Shown here in pieces: positions 52,029 to 60,164 of a DNA stretch of 62,464 nucleotides (position 1 is its first letter; each line of letters starts with the position of its first letter). The translations under genes were made by a program, and so were the position numbers. The notes under the pieces were generated by a model. That model searched no databases. It was given only the letters and a program-made list of their open reading frames with translations, and had not been told where the DNA came from. Origin of the DNA: Intrasporangium oryzae NRRL B-24470 (GTDB lineage Bacteria; Actinomycetota; Actinomycetes; Actinomycetales; Dermatophilaceae); contig NZ_AWSA01000027.1 of the NCBI RefSeq assembly GCF_000576595.1, positions 1 through 62,464 on the forward strand. Reading direction: 5' to 3'.

Positions 52029-53242
52029 GCGGAGCGCCCGCCTCGTTCCCCGGCGCCGGCAACCGCATCATCACCCGTTCCTTCGACGGGTCATGGGCGG
52101 ATCTCGGTCGCCTCGACCTCCCGGCGGCCTCGGCTGTCCTCGTGCGCGACAACCACGACGCCGCGCGCGCGGTGTGGACCGCAGCGACGGACGGGCTCGA
52201 GCTGCTCGTCGCCTCGCGGACGAGGGTGACGGACGACCTGGCCCAGAGCCTTCGGGACTCCGGTCTGGCAGTCGTCGACGGTGACAGCGTGGCGGCGCCG
52301 ACCTCGGAGCGCGCCGCGGTTCCGGGCCGGATCTGGCTGCTGACCAGCGGGAGCACCGGTCGCCCCAAGCAGGTCGCGCACACCCTCGGGTCGCTGACGA
52401 CCGTGGCCGGAGACCAGCCGCGACGGACCTGGTTGTGCCCCTACGCGCACGGCGCGTACGCGTGGTGGCAGGTCGTGACCCTGGGCATTGCGCACCCGGG
52501 GCAGGACATCCTCTTCATCGAGCCCGACGAGCTCGAGACCTGGCCGGCCCGCGCGCTGCAGGTGGGTGTCACGGCCGCCTCCGGCACGCCGACGTTCTGG
52601 CGGCAGGCCCTCTATCGCGACCCCGACAGCGTCGCGGCCCTCCCTCTCGAGCAGGTCACGCTCGGAGGGGAACCGGTCGACCAGGCCATCCTCACCCGCC
52701 TGACCGAGATGTTCCCCGCGGCCCGGGTCTCGTGGATCTACGCCTCCAGCGAGGCCGGCGCGTCGATCGCCGTCCATGACGGACTGGCCGGGTTCCCCGA
52801 GTCGTGGCTCGGCCAGGAGTCCGCGGGGAGGGCGACGCTGACCGTCGACGACGGTGAGCTGCTCATCGCCTCTCCCAAGCGCGGAGAGGGGATCGACACC
52901 GTCCTGCGCACGGGTGACCGTGTCGAGGTCGTCGACGGCCGAGTCCTCATCACCGGGCGGATCGCCTCGGACGAGATCAACGTCGGAGGGGCCAAGGCGT
53001 CCGCGTCCAACGTCCGTGATGTGCTCCAGGCCCATCCTGCGGTCGCGTGGGCTGCCGTGCGCGGTCGGAAGGCCCCGATCGTCGGCAGCATCGTGACGGC
53101 CGATGTCGTGCTCTCGGGCGAAGCCACCGTGGCCGACCTGACCGAGTGGTGCTCGGCGCGCCTCCCCGACTACGCCGTGCCCCGACGGGTGCGGTTCCTG
53201 GACCAGATCCCGATCAAGGAGACCCTGAAGAGCGATGTCTGA
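52025..53242 (+). CDS. AMP-binding (adenylate-forming) acyl-ACP ligase-like enzyme
   Basis: A 405-residue ANL-family enzyme, short compared with 500-550 for acyl-CoA ligases because the N-terminal part is reduced. Motifs in order: P-loop LLTSGSTGRPKQV (about 105-118), ASSEAG (A5), RTGDRVEVVDGRVLITGR (A7/A8), ASDEINVGGAKASASNV hinge, and the C-terminal catalytic Lys in KETLKSD. All core motifs are present, so it should activate a carboxylic acid and load it on the upstream ACP. The substrate is unknown. It overlaps the next gene by 8 nt. Confidence 0.85.
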   Translation: MSGAPASFPGAGNRIITRSFDGSWADLGRLDLPAASAVLVRDNHDAARAVWTAATDGLELLVASRTRVTDDLAQSLRDSGLAVVDGDSVAAPTSERAAVPGRIWLLTSGSTGRPKQVAHTLGSLTTVAGDQPRRTWLCPYAHGAYAWWQVVTLGIAHPGQDILFIEPDELETWPARALQVGVTAASGTPTFWRQALYRDPDSVAALPLEQVTLGGEPVDQAILTRLTEMFPAARVSWIYASSEAGASIAVHDGLAGFPESWLGQESAGRATLTVDDGELLIASPKRGEGIDTVLRTGDRVEVVDGRVLITGRIASDEINVGGAKASASNVRDVLQAHPAVAWAAVRGRKAPIVGSIVTADVVLSGEATVADLTEWCSARLPDYAVPRRVRFLDQIPIKETLKSDV

Positions 53243-53984
53243 CAAGACCGAACCCATCGGCCCGGCCACGGTCGTGGTCGTCTCCGGAGGCTCGCGTGGC
53301 CTCGGCCTCGCGATCGTCGAGGACATCCTCGCGAAGGGCGCCAAGGTCGCCGCGTTCGCACGGACCGTGACTCCCGAGCTCGAGGCACTCGCGGCCGCCC
53401 ACCCCGACCGAGTGCTGGCGGCGTCGGTGGACGTCACCGACGTCAAGGCGATCAACTCCTTCCTCAAGGAGACCGAGGCGCGTCTCGGTCCGATCGACGC
53501 GCTCGTCAACAACGCGGCGATGGGTCAGGACAGCCTTCACGTCCACACCTCGCCCGAGCAGATCGCCAAGATCATCGAGACGAACCTCACCGCGCCGCTG
53601 CTGCTCGCTCGGGCGGTCCTGCGGCGGATCATGGCCAAGGGGAACCGAGGGCGCATCGTCATGGTCACCTCCGTGTGTGCGCAGCGCGGCTACTCGGGTC
53701 TCGTCGCCTACTCCGCCACCAAGGGCGGTCTCGACAGCGCGATGCGCACGCTTGCTCGGGAGATGCACGGGCGGGCCCTGGTCAACAGCGTCGCGCCGGG
53801 GTTCTTCGCCTCCGAGATGAGCTCGGTCCTCGGCCAGACCCAGCTCGACACGATCACCCGGCGCACGCCGTCCGGGCGCCTCGTCGAGCCGGAGAACATC
53901 GTTCCGGTCGTGCGCACCCTGCTCTTCGACGACACGAACATCAACGGTCAGGTCATCACCGTCGACGGCGGCAACAGCATCTGA
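53235..53984 (+). CDS. short-chain dehydrogenase, FabG-like 3-ketoacyl-ACP reductase candidate
   Basis: A 249-residue classical SDR: VVVVSGGSRGLGLAIVEDILAKG (cofactor loop), LVNNAAMGQD, the Ser in VMVTSVCAQRGYSG and the YSATK catalytic pair, ending with VDGG. It resembles FabG, so it could reduce a 3-oxoacyl group carried by the ACP to 3-hydroxyacyl, or oxidise the reverse. Overlap of 8 nt with the ligase gene places it in one operon with ACP and ligase. A sugar-dehydrogenase role is the alternative. Confidence 0.87.
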   Translation: MSDKTEPIGPATVVVVSGGSRGLGLAIVEDILAKGAKVAAFARTVTPELEALAAAHPDRVLAASVDVTDVKAINSFLKETEARLGPIDALVNNAAMGQDSLHVHTSPEQIAKIIETNLTAPLLLARAVLRRIMAKGNRGRIVMVTSVCAQRGYSGLVAYSATKGGLDSAMRTLAREMHGRALVNSVAPGFFASEMSSVLGQTQLDTITRRTPSGRLVEPENIVPVVRTLLFDDTNINGQVITVDGGNSI

Positions 53985-54427
53985 TGGACGCTCTCGCGCG
54001 GCGCCTTCGTCACGCGATCGAAGGGAGCCCGCACGTGACCTCGGTCGCGGGCGGGCTCCATGCATGCCGGGACGGCACGCACACGAGACTCGCCGACGGA
54101 CGGCTGCTCTGCTGGGCGCCCGGCCCGCTGCTCGGGGGCTGCGTGTATGCCGTCGACGCGGAGATCGCCGAGCAGCCGGTCCCTCGAGCGCTCGGGCGCC
54201 GGAGCGGACTGCTCGGGCGTGAGTTCTGGCGGCTGTGGACGCGGGCCGAGGCTCGCGCCAAGGTCCGCGACGTCCCGATCATCGTCTGGATCGACACCGT
54301 CGCGTGGACGGCCGACGCCGATCTCCCGGACGGTCCGCGGGTCGAGGTCTTCACCGTCGAGGCCGGTGACCTCGTGGTCAGCTACGCGGTCGCAGAGCTC
54401 ACGAGCGGGGGCGGCCCAACCGATTGA
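53984..54427 (+). CDS. small unknown protein at the end of the ACP operon
   Basis: A 147-residue soluble protein with no recognised domain. Its ATG shares a base with the SDR stop (TGATG), so it is coupled to the trio. Visible: CRDGTHTRLADGRLLCWAPG, an early Gly-rich beta segment; a basic helix (FWRLWTRAEARAKVRD); then IIVWIDTVAWTAD and an acidic C-terminal strand. The beta-alpha-beta order might be a small thioesterase- or acyltransferase-like fold, but I cannot support a call. Confidence 0.6.
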   Translation: MDALARRLRHAIEGSPHVTSVAGGLHACRDGTHTRLADGRLLCWAPGPLLGGCVYAVDAEIAEQPVPRALGRRSGLLGREFWRLWTRAEARAKVRDVPIIVWIDTVAWTADADLPDGPRVEVFTVEAGDLVVSYAVAELTSGGGPTD

Positions 54428-54611
54428 CGACGGGCGGGGCGGCCCGACGAAGCGCGGGGACCGGACGGTCCAGCTGCCTGAGCGGACGGTATGCCGCTGA
54501 CGACTCCACGGCGATCGACCGTTCGAGCAGCCGGACCTGCCGCTCGCGGGCGCGGAGCGTCCCCTCGAGCCAGTGGACCTTGCGGCGCTGCTCGTCGACG
54601 GCGTCGACCAC
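54399..54611 (-). CDS. possible small coiled-coil protein
   Basis: A 70-codon minus-strand frame from GTG 54611. Residues 1-40 form a charged heptad-like helix (DEQRRKVHWLEGTLRARERQ), then a Pro/Arg tail. It overlaps the end of the preceding gene tail-to-tail by 29 nt and would be divergent from the next glycosyltransferase. A palindromic CTACAGTAG at about 54645 could serve as a -10 in both directions. No homologue is recognised; it may be chance. Confidence 0.35.
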   Translation of the reverse strand: MVDAVDEQRRKVHWLEGTLRARERQVRLLERSIAVESSAAYRPLRQLDRPVPALRRAAPPVVNRLGRPRS

Positions 54612-54728
54612 CGCCGCGTGTGCTCGGGACGGGCCCGAGCGTCATCTACAGTAGCGGCGAACCACGGGGACGCCGTGCACCGTCTGCCGTCCCACGGGAA
54701 GCGGACGAACAGAATTCGAGGAGACGCG

Positions 54729-55595
54729 ATGACGCGGCCGAGCATTTCGGCGGTGGTCCTGTCCATGGGCAACCGTCCAGGCGAGCTCGAGAAGGCTCTC
54801 GAGACCTTGCTGGGCCAGGAGGGGGTCGACCTCGATGTCGTCCTCGTCGGCAACGGATGGCGCCCCGAGGGCGTGCCTGCCGAGGTGCGCACGGTCTACG
54901 TCGAGGAGAACGTCGGCATCCCGGAGGGGCGCAACATCGGCGCGCGCGAGGCCCGCGGCGACATCCTCTTCTTCTACGACGACGACGCGTTCTTGCCGAC
55001 CACCGACGTGCTCGCCCGGTTGGCCGCCGAGTACGACCTCGACGAACGGATCGCGGTCGTCCAGCCGCGTGGGGCCGACCCGGAGGGCCGGCCGACGCCC
55101 CGGCGATGGATCCCCCGCCTCACGACGGGCGACGGTGGCGCGGCAGGCGATGTCGTCGTCTTCTGGGAGGGCGTCTGCACGATGCGTCGCAGCGCCTTCG
55201 AGGAGGTCGGCGGCTGGCCCGGCCACTTCTGGTACGGCCACGAGGGCATCGACATCGCCTACCGGCTGCTCGACGCCGGATGGCGCCTGCGGTACCGCCC
55301 GGACGTCGTCGTCAACCATCCGGCGACCCAGCCGTCCCGGCACGCCGTCTACTACCGCATGAACGCGAGGAACCGGGTGTGGGTGGCCAAGCGCAACCTG
55401 CCCCATCCGGTCGCGGAGCTCTACGTGGCCACCTGGTCGCTCATCTCCGTCGCCCGCATCCGCGACCGCGAGAAGCTGGGCACGTGGTTCCGGGGCCTAC
55501 GCGAGGGCGTCCGCGAGGATGCCGGTCCGCGTCGACCCATGTCCTGGTCCACCGTCGCGCGCCTGTCCCGCGCCGGCCGGCCCCCGATCGTCTGA
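54729..55595 (+). CDS. family 2 glycosyltransferase
   Basis: A 288-residue GT-A protein: SAVVLSMGNRPGELEKALETL, VGIPEGRNIGAREARGDILFFYDDDAF with the metal site, RRSAFEEVGGWPGHFWYGHEGIDIAYRLLDAGW (ending with the acceptor/acid region). No membrane helix. Related to rhamnosyl- and mycofactocin-type transferases but not assignable to a sugar. GAGGAG lies 6 nt before ATG 54729. The polysialyltransferase-like gene follows 7 bp later, so the two probably build consecutive linkages. Confidence 0.85.
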   Translation: MTRPSISAVVLSMGNRPGELEKALETLLGQEGVDLDVVLVGNGWRPEGVPAEVRTVYVEENVGIPEGRNIGAREARGDILFFYDDDAFLPTTDVLARLAAEYDLDERIAVVQPRGADPEGRPTPRRWIPRLTTGDGGAAGDVVVFWEGVCTMRRSAFEEVGGWPGHFWYGHEGIDIAYRLLDAGWRLRYRPDVVVNHPATQPSRHAVYYRMNARNRVWVAKRNLPHPVAELYVATWSLISVARIRDREKLGTWFRGLREGVREDAGPRRPMSWSTVARLSRAGRPPIV

Positions 55596-55602
55596 GTCCC
55601 CG

Positions 55603-56637
55603 ATGGCCGTGTCGCCGACCCGGGTCCGCGTCATCCTGTCCGGCGTGCGCAGCGTCACGCACCTCGTGTATGCCGCGTCGTGGCTGCGTCATCTCCTCGC
55701 CGAGACCACCGTGCCCGTCGAGGTCGTGGTCCTCGACGTCGGGGCCGGCTTCGGACGGGCGCGCGTCGATGAGCGCCAAGTGCGCGACTACCTGCCGGAG
55801 GACCCGAGGCTGACCGTCACGACCGAGGTCAGGCGGGAGCACTGGGAGGCGACACCGGGTGTCGCGCGGGTGCTCTTGTCGATCGGCGCGCCCGGCACCC
55901 GGGCCTGGGGGCGGCTGGTCGTCACCGGGCGCGGACGACGGCCCCGGGTCGTCGTGGTCGACGAGGGCATCGGGTCCTTCGGCGACCGGCGGACCCGCCG
56001 CGACGCCTACCGTCGCCAGGGCGGACGCGGTCCGTGGCCCGCCGTGCGCGCCGGGGTCGTCACTGCGGCGCACCGGCTCCTCACCGACGTCCACTGGTCC
56101 CTGTACGAGCGCGTCGACGGCCGGTGGGAGGTGGTGGCCGACGTCGCTGCGGAGTTCCGGCGGCGTCTGTCCGGCGTCGCGGCCGACCCCGGCTCGGCCG
56201 TCTACCTCACCCAGCCGTGGCCCGACATCGGCGTCATGTCTGAGCCGGCCTACCTCGCGCACCTCGCAGCCGTCCGGGACGCCTGCGCGGCCCACGGCGT
56301 GGGCCTGCTCCTTCGCCCGCACCCGAGCGAGGACCGGTCACGGTATGCCGGGTTCGCGCTCTCCGAGGGGACCGTTCCCGCCGAGCTCGCGCGCGAGGTG
56401 GCCGAGGCGCCGGTCGTGATCGGCTCGAACAGCACTGCTCTGCTCAACCTGGCGGCCGTCCACGGTGCCCGCGCCGTCCGGGTCACAGCGCCCGAGCTCG
56501 AGCCGCTCGAGGCAGAGCTCAGCGAGCGCCAGAGCACCCTGCTCGACGCCTTCCTTCCCGCGTCCGTGCCCGTGGCGGGGCTGCGTGCAGCCCTCGACCG
56601 CGGCCACCCCCGGCCGCGCCCCGCGGACCCCGCATAG
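55603..56637 (+). CDS. polysialyltransferase-like glycosyltransferase (nonulosonic acid transferase candidate)
   Basis: A 344-residue GT-B-like protein. The motif VVVVDEGIGSFGDRRTRRDA (about residues 120-139) resembles the D/E-D/E-G loop of bacterial sialyl- and polysialyltransferases; LLLRPHPSED (HP motif) and VIGSNSTALLNLAAVHGARAV (HS-like CMP site) lie in the expected order. It may transfer pseudaminic or legionaminic acid from the CMP donors made here. The last gene of this unit, 8 bp after the previous glycosyltransferase. Assignment is by motif order only. Confidence 0.65.
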   Translation: MAVSPTRVRVILSGVRSVTHLVYAASWLRHLLAETTVPVEVVVLDVGAGFGRARVDERQVRDYLPEDPRLTVTTEVRREHWEATPGVARVLLSIGAPGTRAWGRLVVTGRGRRPRVVVVDEGIGSFGDRRTRRDAYRRQGGRGPWPAVRAGVVTAAHRLLTDVHWSLYERVDGRWEVVADVAAEFRRRLSGVAADPGSAVYLTQPWPDIGVMSEPAYLAHLAAVRDACAAHGVGLLLRPHPSEDRSRYAGFALSEGTVPAELAREVAEAPVVIGSNSTALLNLAAVHGARAVRVTAPELEPLEAELSERQSTLLDAFLPASVPVAGLRAALDRGHPRPRPADPA

Positions 56638-56936
56638 CGCCGGTCCTCGCCAGTTGCGCCCCAGGCCCGCGCAACCGCCCAACCGCCCAACCCGAGCCCG
56701 GTCACGCCCCATCCGAGGCCCGTCCACGGCCGGACGAGACGGCGGTGAGGGGAGGCCGTGCCGCGATGGCGGCACGCTGCTCGCTCCGGCCCCCGGTCAA
56801 GCACGAGCTGCGCGACGCGCGGGGAGCCAGTAATGGACGTCATCCCAAATTTCTGATAATGCCGCACTGTCCGTGATGTCCCGCCATGATGCTGGTGGGA
56901 CAGTTGAGACCCGGTGATCACGGAGGTGACGAGTCC
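56638..56936 (+). promoter_or_regulatory. 299-bp intergenic region with promoter of the amidase gene
   Basis: The left half is GC-rich with CCAACCGCCCAACC repeats. At 56834-56860 lie TGGACG and GATAAT, 15 bp apart, in the only AT-rich stretch nearby (AAATTTCTGATAAT). The leader then forms a possible hairpin, TGTCCC with GGGACA (56875-56903), before GGAGG and ATG 56937. Confidence 0.45.
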
Positions 56937-59900
56937 ATGCGACCACTGTCGAGCGCACTGGCGATCACGGCGATGACCTCTGCGATGCTCGTCGCGCCCG
57001 TGATCCGGGTGGATGCGGCGCCCCTGCCGGTGCCCCCGAAGATCACGCGGATCAGCATCCCGGCAGCGTCCCCGACGGCGTCCCAGACGGCGGGGCCGGC
57101 TGGGTCGCCGTCGCAGGGACGCCGAGTCGTCGCGTCGCTGACCAGGACCGGTGCGCCGTTCGACGTCGCAGGTGTCACCTTCGCCGGTGAGGCGCCTTCC
57201 GGCCTGACGATCGAGGCTCGCGTCCGGGTGGCGGCCACCTGGGGCGCGTGGCAGACCCTCGGGTTGAGCGACTCCGGGCCGGATCCGGGCACGCAGGAGG
57301 CGCGGCGGGCGCGCGTCGGCACCGAGCCGGTCATCGCCCCGGAGGCCGACGGCATCGACATCCGGGTCGCATCCACCACCGGCGTGGCCCCGGCCCAGCT
57401 GAGGGCGGACCTCATCGACTCGGGCGCCTCGCCGAGCGACTCGAGGCTAGGGGCGGTGCCCGGTTCAGCCGTCGCCGCCGTGCCGAGGCCAACGATCATC
57501 ACCCGGTCGCAGTGGGGCGCGGACGAGAGCCTGCGCTCGTGCGACCCGACGCCGGTGGCCAGGTTCAAGGCGGCCGTCGTGCACCACACGGTCAGCAGCA
57601 ACTCCTACACGGAGACCCAGGCCGCGGGCATCGTCCGGGGCATCTACGCGTACCACACGAGCGGCCTCGGCTGGTGCGACATCGGCTACCAGTTCCTGGT
57701 GGACCGCTTCGGCCGGATCTACGAGGGCCGGACCGGAAACCTCACCGGAAACACGCAGGGGGCCCAGGCGTCCGGCTTCAATGCCGAGACCTTCGGTGTC
57801 GCGTCGATCGGTGACCACCAGACCGCGGACGCGACCTCAGCAGCCAAGGACGCGATCGCGAGGGTCGTCGCGTGGAAGGCCGGCCAGAACGGGTTCGACC
57901 CGGGCGGAACGGCCCAGCTGACCTCCGCAGGGGGGAGCAGGTACCCGGCCGGCACGGTCGTGACGCTGCCCCGGACCATGGGACACCGGGACGTCAACCT
58001 GACCGAGTGTCCCGGCGACGCCCTCTACGCGAGCATCGCCGCCATCCGCGAGTCGGCGCAGGCGACGTACGGCACCGGCCAGTGGTCGCAGATGGCGCCG
58101 GCCAGGGTGGAGGAGACGTTCGTCCGGCCGACAGGCACGACGGTCGCTGTCGCGGGCCATGGATACGGCCACGGAATCGGCATGTCGCAGTGGGGAGCCT
58201 ACGGCGCGGCCACCAAGGCCCTGACCTGGTCGCAGATCACCGCCTTCTACTACCCCGGCACGACCGTGACGGCGCAGGGTGACCCGACGGTCCGCGTGCG
58301 GCTCTTCGCGCTGGGCTCCGGAGGGACGACGGTTCCGGCGCAGACGGGCCTCGCCCTCTCCGACGGTTCGTCGACGACGACGCTCTCGTCGACCCCGACC
58401 CAGTGGCGCATCGTCCCGGACGGGGGCGGGCTGACGTTGCAGTGGCGCACGAGCAGCGGCTGGGTGTCGAGCCAGTACTGGAAGGCCTGGACCCGCTCCC
58501 CGCTCACCTTCTCCAGACCGTCGACGGGGCGTCTCCGGGTGATGCTGCCGGCGGGCACCCAGCGGGAGTACCGCGGTTCGGTGGCCACGGTCGCGTCGGG
58601 CGGGGCCGCCGTGTCGGTCAACGTGACGACGTTCGAGGCCTACGTCCGCGGCGTCGTGCCGATCGAGATGCCGCCGTCATGGCCGGCCGCAGCCCTCGAG
58701 GCGCAGGCCGTCGCGGCCCGCACCTTCGCGGCATACGGCAAACGGGCGAGCACCTCGGCGGCCTTCGACACCTGCGACACGACGAGCTGTCAGGGCTACC
58801 ACGGGGTCGCCGACTACTCGTCGACGGGCACCCTGACCAGGTCGTGGGAGGACGCCCGCTCGACGGCGGCGACCGCCGCGACGGCGGGCGCCGTCCTCAG
58901 CTACGGCGGCGCCCCGGCGCTCACCCAGTTCTCGTCCTCCAACGGCGGTCGCACCGTGCGCGGGTCGCAGCCCTACCTCCAGGCCAAGGTCGACCCGTAC
59001 GACAGTGCGGTCGCGAGCTCGGCCAACCCCACGTCGTGGACGACGTCCGTCGCGATCTCGAAGGTGGAGTCCGCCTACCCTGCGGTCGGCTCCCTGCGCT
59101 CCATCGTCGTGACCGGGCGGTCCGGCGGTGGCGACTGGAGCGGCCGCACGACGGGCGTCCGAGTCGTCGGCTCGAGCGGGACGACCTCCGTCAGCGCCGA
59201 CGCGTTCCGGGTCGCGCTAGGTCTCAGGAGCACGTGGTGGACCGTGGTCTCAGCACCGCCACGGTCGAGCGCGACGTTCCCCCGGGATCTCACCGCCGAC
59301 CGGCTGCCCGATGCGATCGTCCCGTCGGGCGGTGCACTCACGGCACTCGCGTACAACGGCACCATGACCTTCACCAGCCGGACCATGGCCCCGTCCGGGT
59401 GGGCTGGGATGCGGCTCGTCGCGGGGATCGGCCCGTTCGACCGGGACAACCTCGCCGATGTCGTGGCCGCCTCGAGCGACGGCAGCCTCTGGCTCTACCC
59501 GGGCAACGCGTCGGGGACTCTCGACCGGGGCAGGACACGCATCGGCACCGGGTGGGGGGTGGTCGACCTCATCATCCCGACCGGGGATCTCACCGGTGAC
59601 GGCTACACCGACTTCCTCGGCCGGTGGACCGACGGGACGATGGTGCTCTACCGCGGTAACGGGACCGGTGGGATCGCGTCCTACACGCGGCTCACCACCG
59701 GCTGGAGCATGTTCTCCCACCTCGCCGCCGGCGACTTCGACGGCAACGGCACGACCGACCTGCTCGGCGTGAGAAGTTCCAACGGCTACCTCTCCTTCTA
59801 CTCCGGCACCGGCACCGGGTCCTTCCGCTCGGGGGTGTACGCCGACACGCGGGACTGGCGGTTCGCCGAGGTTGCCGGGATCGGGGACCTCACGGGGGAT

Positions 59901-60032
59901 GGTCGTCACGACCTGCTCGTGCGGCGCTCCAGCGACGGCGGGCTGCGCGTCTACCCGGTGACCGGATCGGTCGCTGTCGGCTCGCCGATCTCGGCCGGCA
60001 CCTACGCTTCCACAACAAAGTGGGGCAAATAA
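56937..60032 (+). CDS. secreted N-acetylmuramoyl-L-alanine amidase/SpoIID/VCBS-repeat wall protein
   Basis: A 1031-residue exported protein. Signal peptide at 1-38 (LAITAMTSAMLVAPVIRVDA). A beta-rich N-terminal part precedes a PGRP-type amidase domain at about 180-385 with Zn-ligand regions AAVVHHTVSSN and GHRDVNLTECPGD. A SpoIID/LytB domain follows (about 400-760; HGYGHGIGMSQWGAYG, EAYVRGVVPIEMPPSWPAAALEAQAVAARTFA, FSSSNGG). The C-terminus has FG-GAP/VCBS-like repeats (GDLTGDGYTDFLGRW, GDFDGNGTTDLLG). It should cleave peptidoglycan stem peptides and bind the wall. GGAGGT precedes ATG 56937. Confidence 0.9.
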   Translation: MRPLSSALAITAMTSAMLVAPVIRVDAAPLPVPPKITRISIPAASPTASQTAGPAGSPSQGRRVVASLTRTGAPFDVAGVTFAGEAPSGLTIEARVRVAATWGAWQTLGLSDSGPDPGTQEARRARVGTEPVIAPEADGIDIRVASTTGVAPAQLRADLIDSGASPSDSRLGAVPGSAVAAVPRPTIITRSQWGADESLRSCDPTPVARFKAAVVHHTVSSNSYTETQAAGIVRGIYAYHTSGLGWCDIGYQFLVDRFGRIYEGRTGNLTGNTQGAQASGFNAETFGVASIGDHQTADATSAAKDAIARVVAWKAGQNGFDPGGTAQLTSAGGSRYPAGTVVTLPRTMGHRDVNLTECPGDALYASIAAIRESAQATYGTGQWSQMAPARVEETFVRPTGTTVAVAGHGYGHGIGMSQWGAYGAATKALTWSQITAFYYPGTTVTAQGDPTVRVRLFALGSGGTTVPAQTGLALSDGSSTTTLSSTPTQWRIVPDGGGLTLQWRTSSGWVSSQYWKAWTRSPLTFSRPSTGRLRVMLPAGTQREYRGSVATVASGGAAVSVNVTTFEAYVRGVVPIEMPPSWPAAALEAQAVAARTFAAYGKRASTSAAFDTCDTTSCQGYHGVADYSSTGTLTRSWEDARSTAATAATAGAVLSYGGAPALTQFSSSNGGRTVRGSQPYLQAKVDPYDSAVASSANPTSWTTSVAISKVESAYPAVGSLRSIVVTGRSGGGDWSGRTTGVRVVGSSGTTSVSADAFRVALGLRSTWWTVVSAPPRSSATFPRDLTADRLPDAIVPSGGALTALAYNGTMTFTSRTMAPSGWAGMRLVAGIGPFDRDNLADVVAASSDGSLWLYPGNASGTLDRGRTRIGTGWGVVDLIIPTGDLTGDGYTDFLGRWTDGTMVLYRGNGTGGIASYTRLTTGWSMFSHLAAGDFDGNGTTDLLGVRSSNGYLSFYSGTGTGSFRSGVYADTRDWRFAEVAGIGDLTGDGRHDLLVRRSSDGGLRVYPVTGSVAVGSPISAGTYASTTKWGK

Positions 60033-60078
60033 CCAGAAAAGGCCCGCATTGGACCCCTCCACAGGACACCAGGGGAGA

Positions 60079-60084
60079 TAGCCT
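60079..60084 (+). promoter_or_regulatory. candidate -10 box TAGCCT before the second amidase gene
   Basis: GAGATAGCCT lies about 80 nt before GTG 60165; the spacing to the nearest TTGGAC-like -35 (60049-60054) is too long (24 bp), so support is weak. Confidence 0.25.
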
Positions 60085-60164
60085 GCCGCGCGCCCCCTTC
60101 TCCATGGCCCAAGGCCTGACGAGGATCCTGCCCGGTTTCGCCCGGGCCCTACCCCTGGAGCGTC

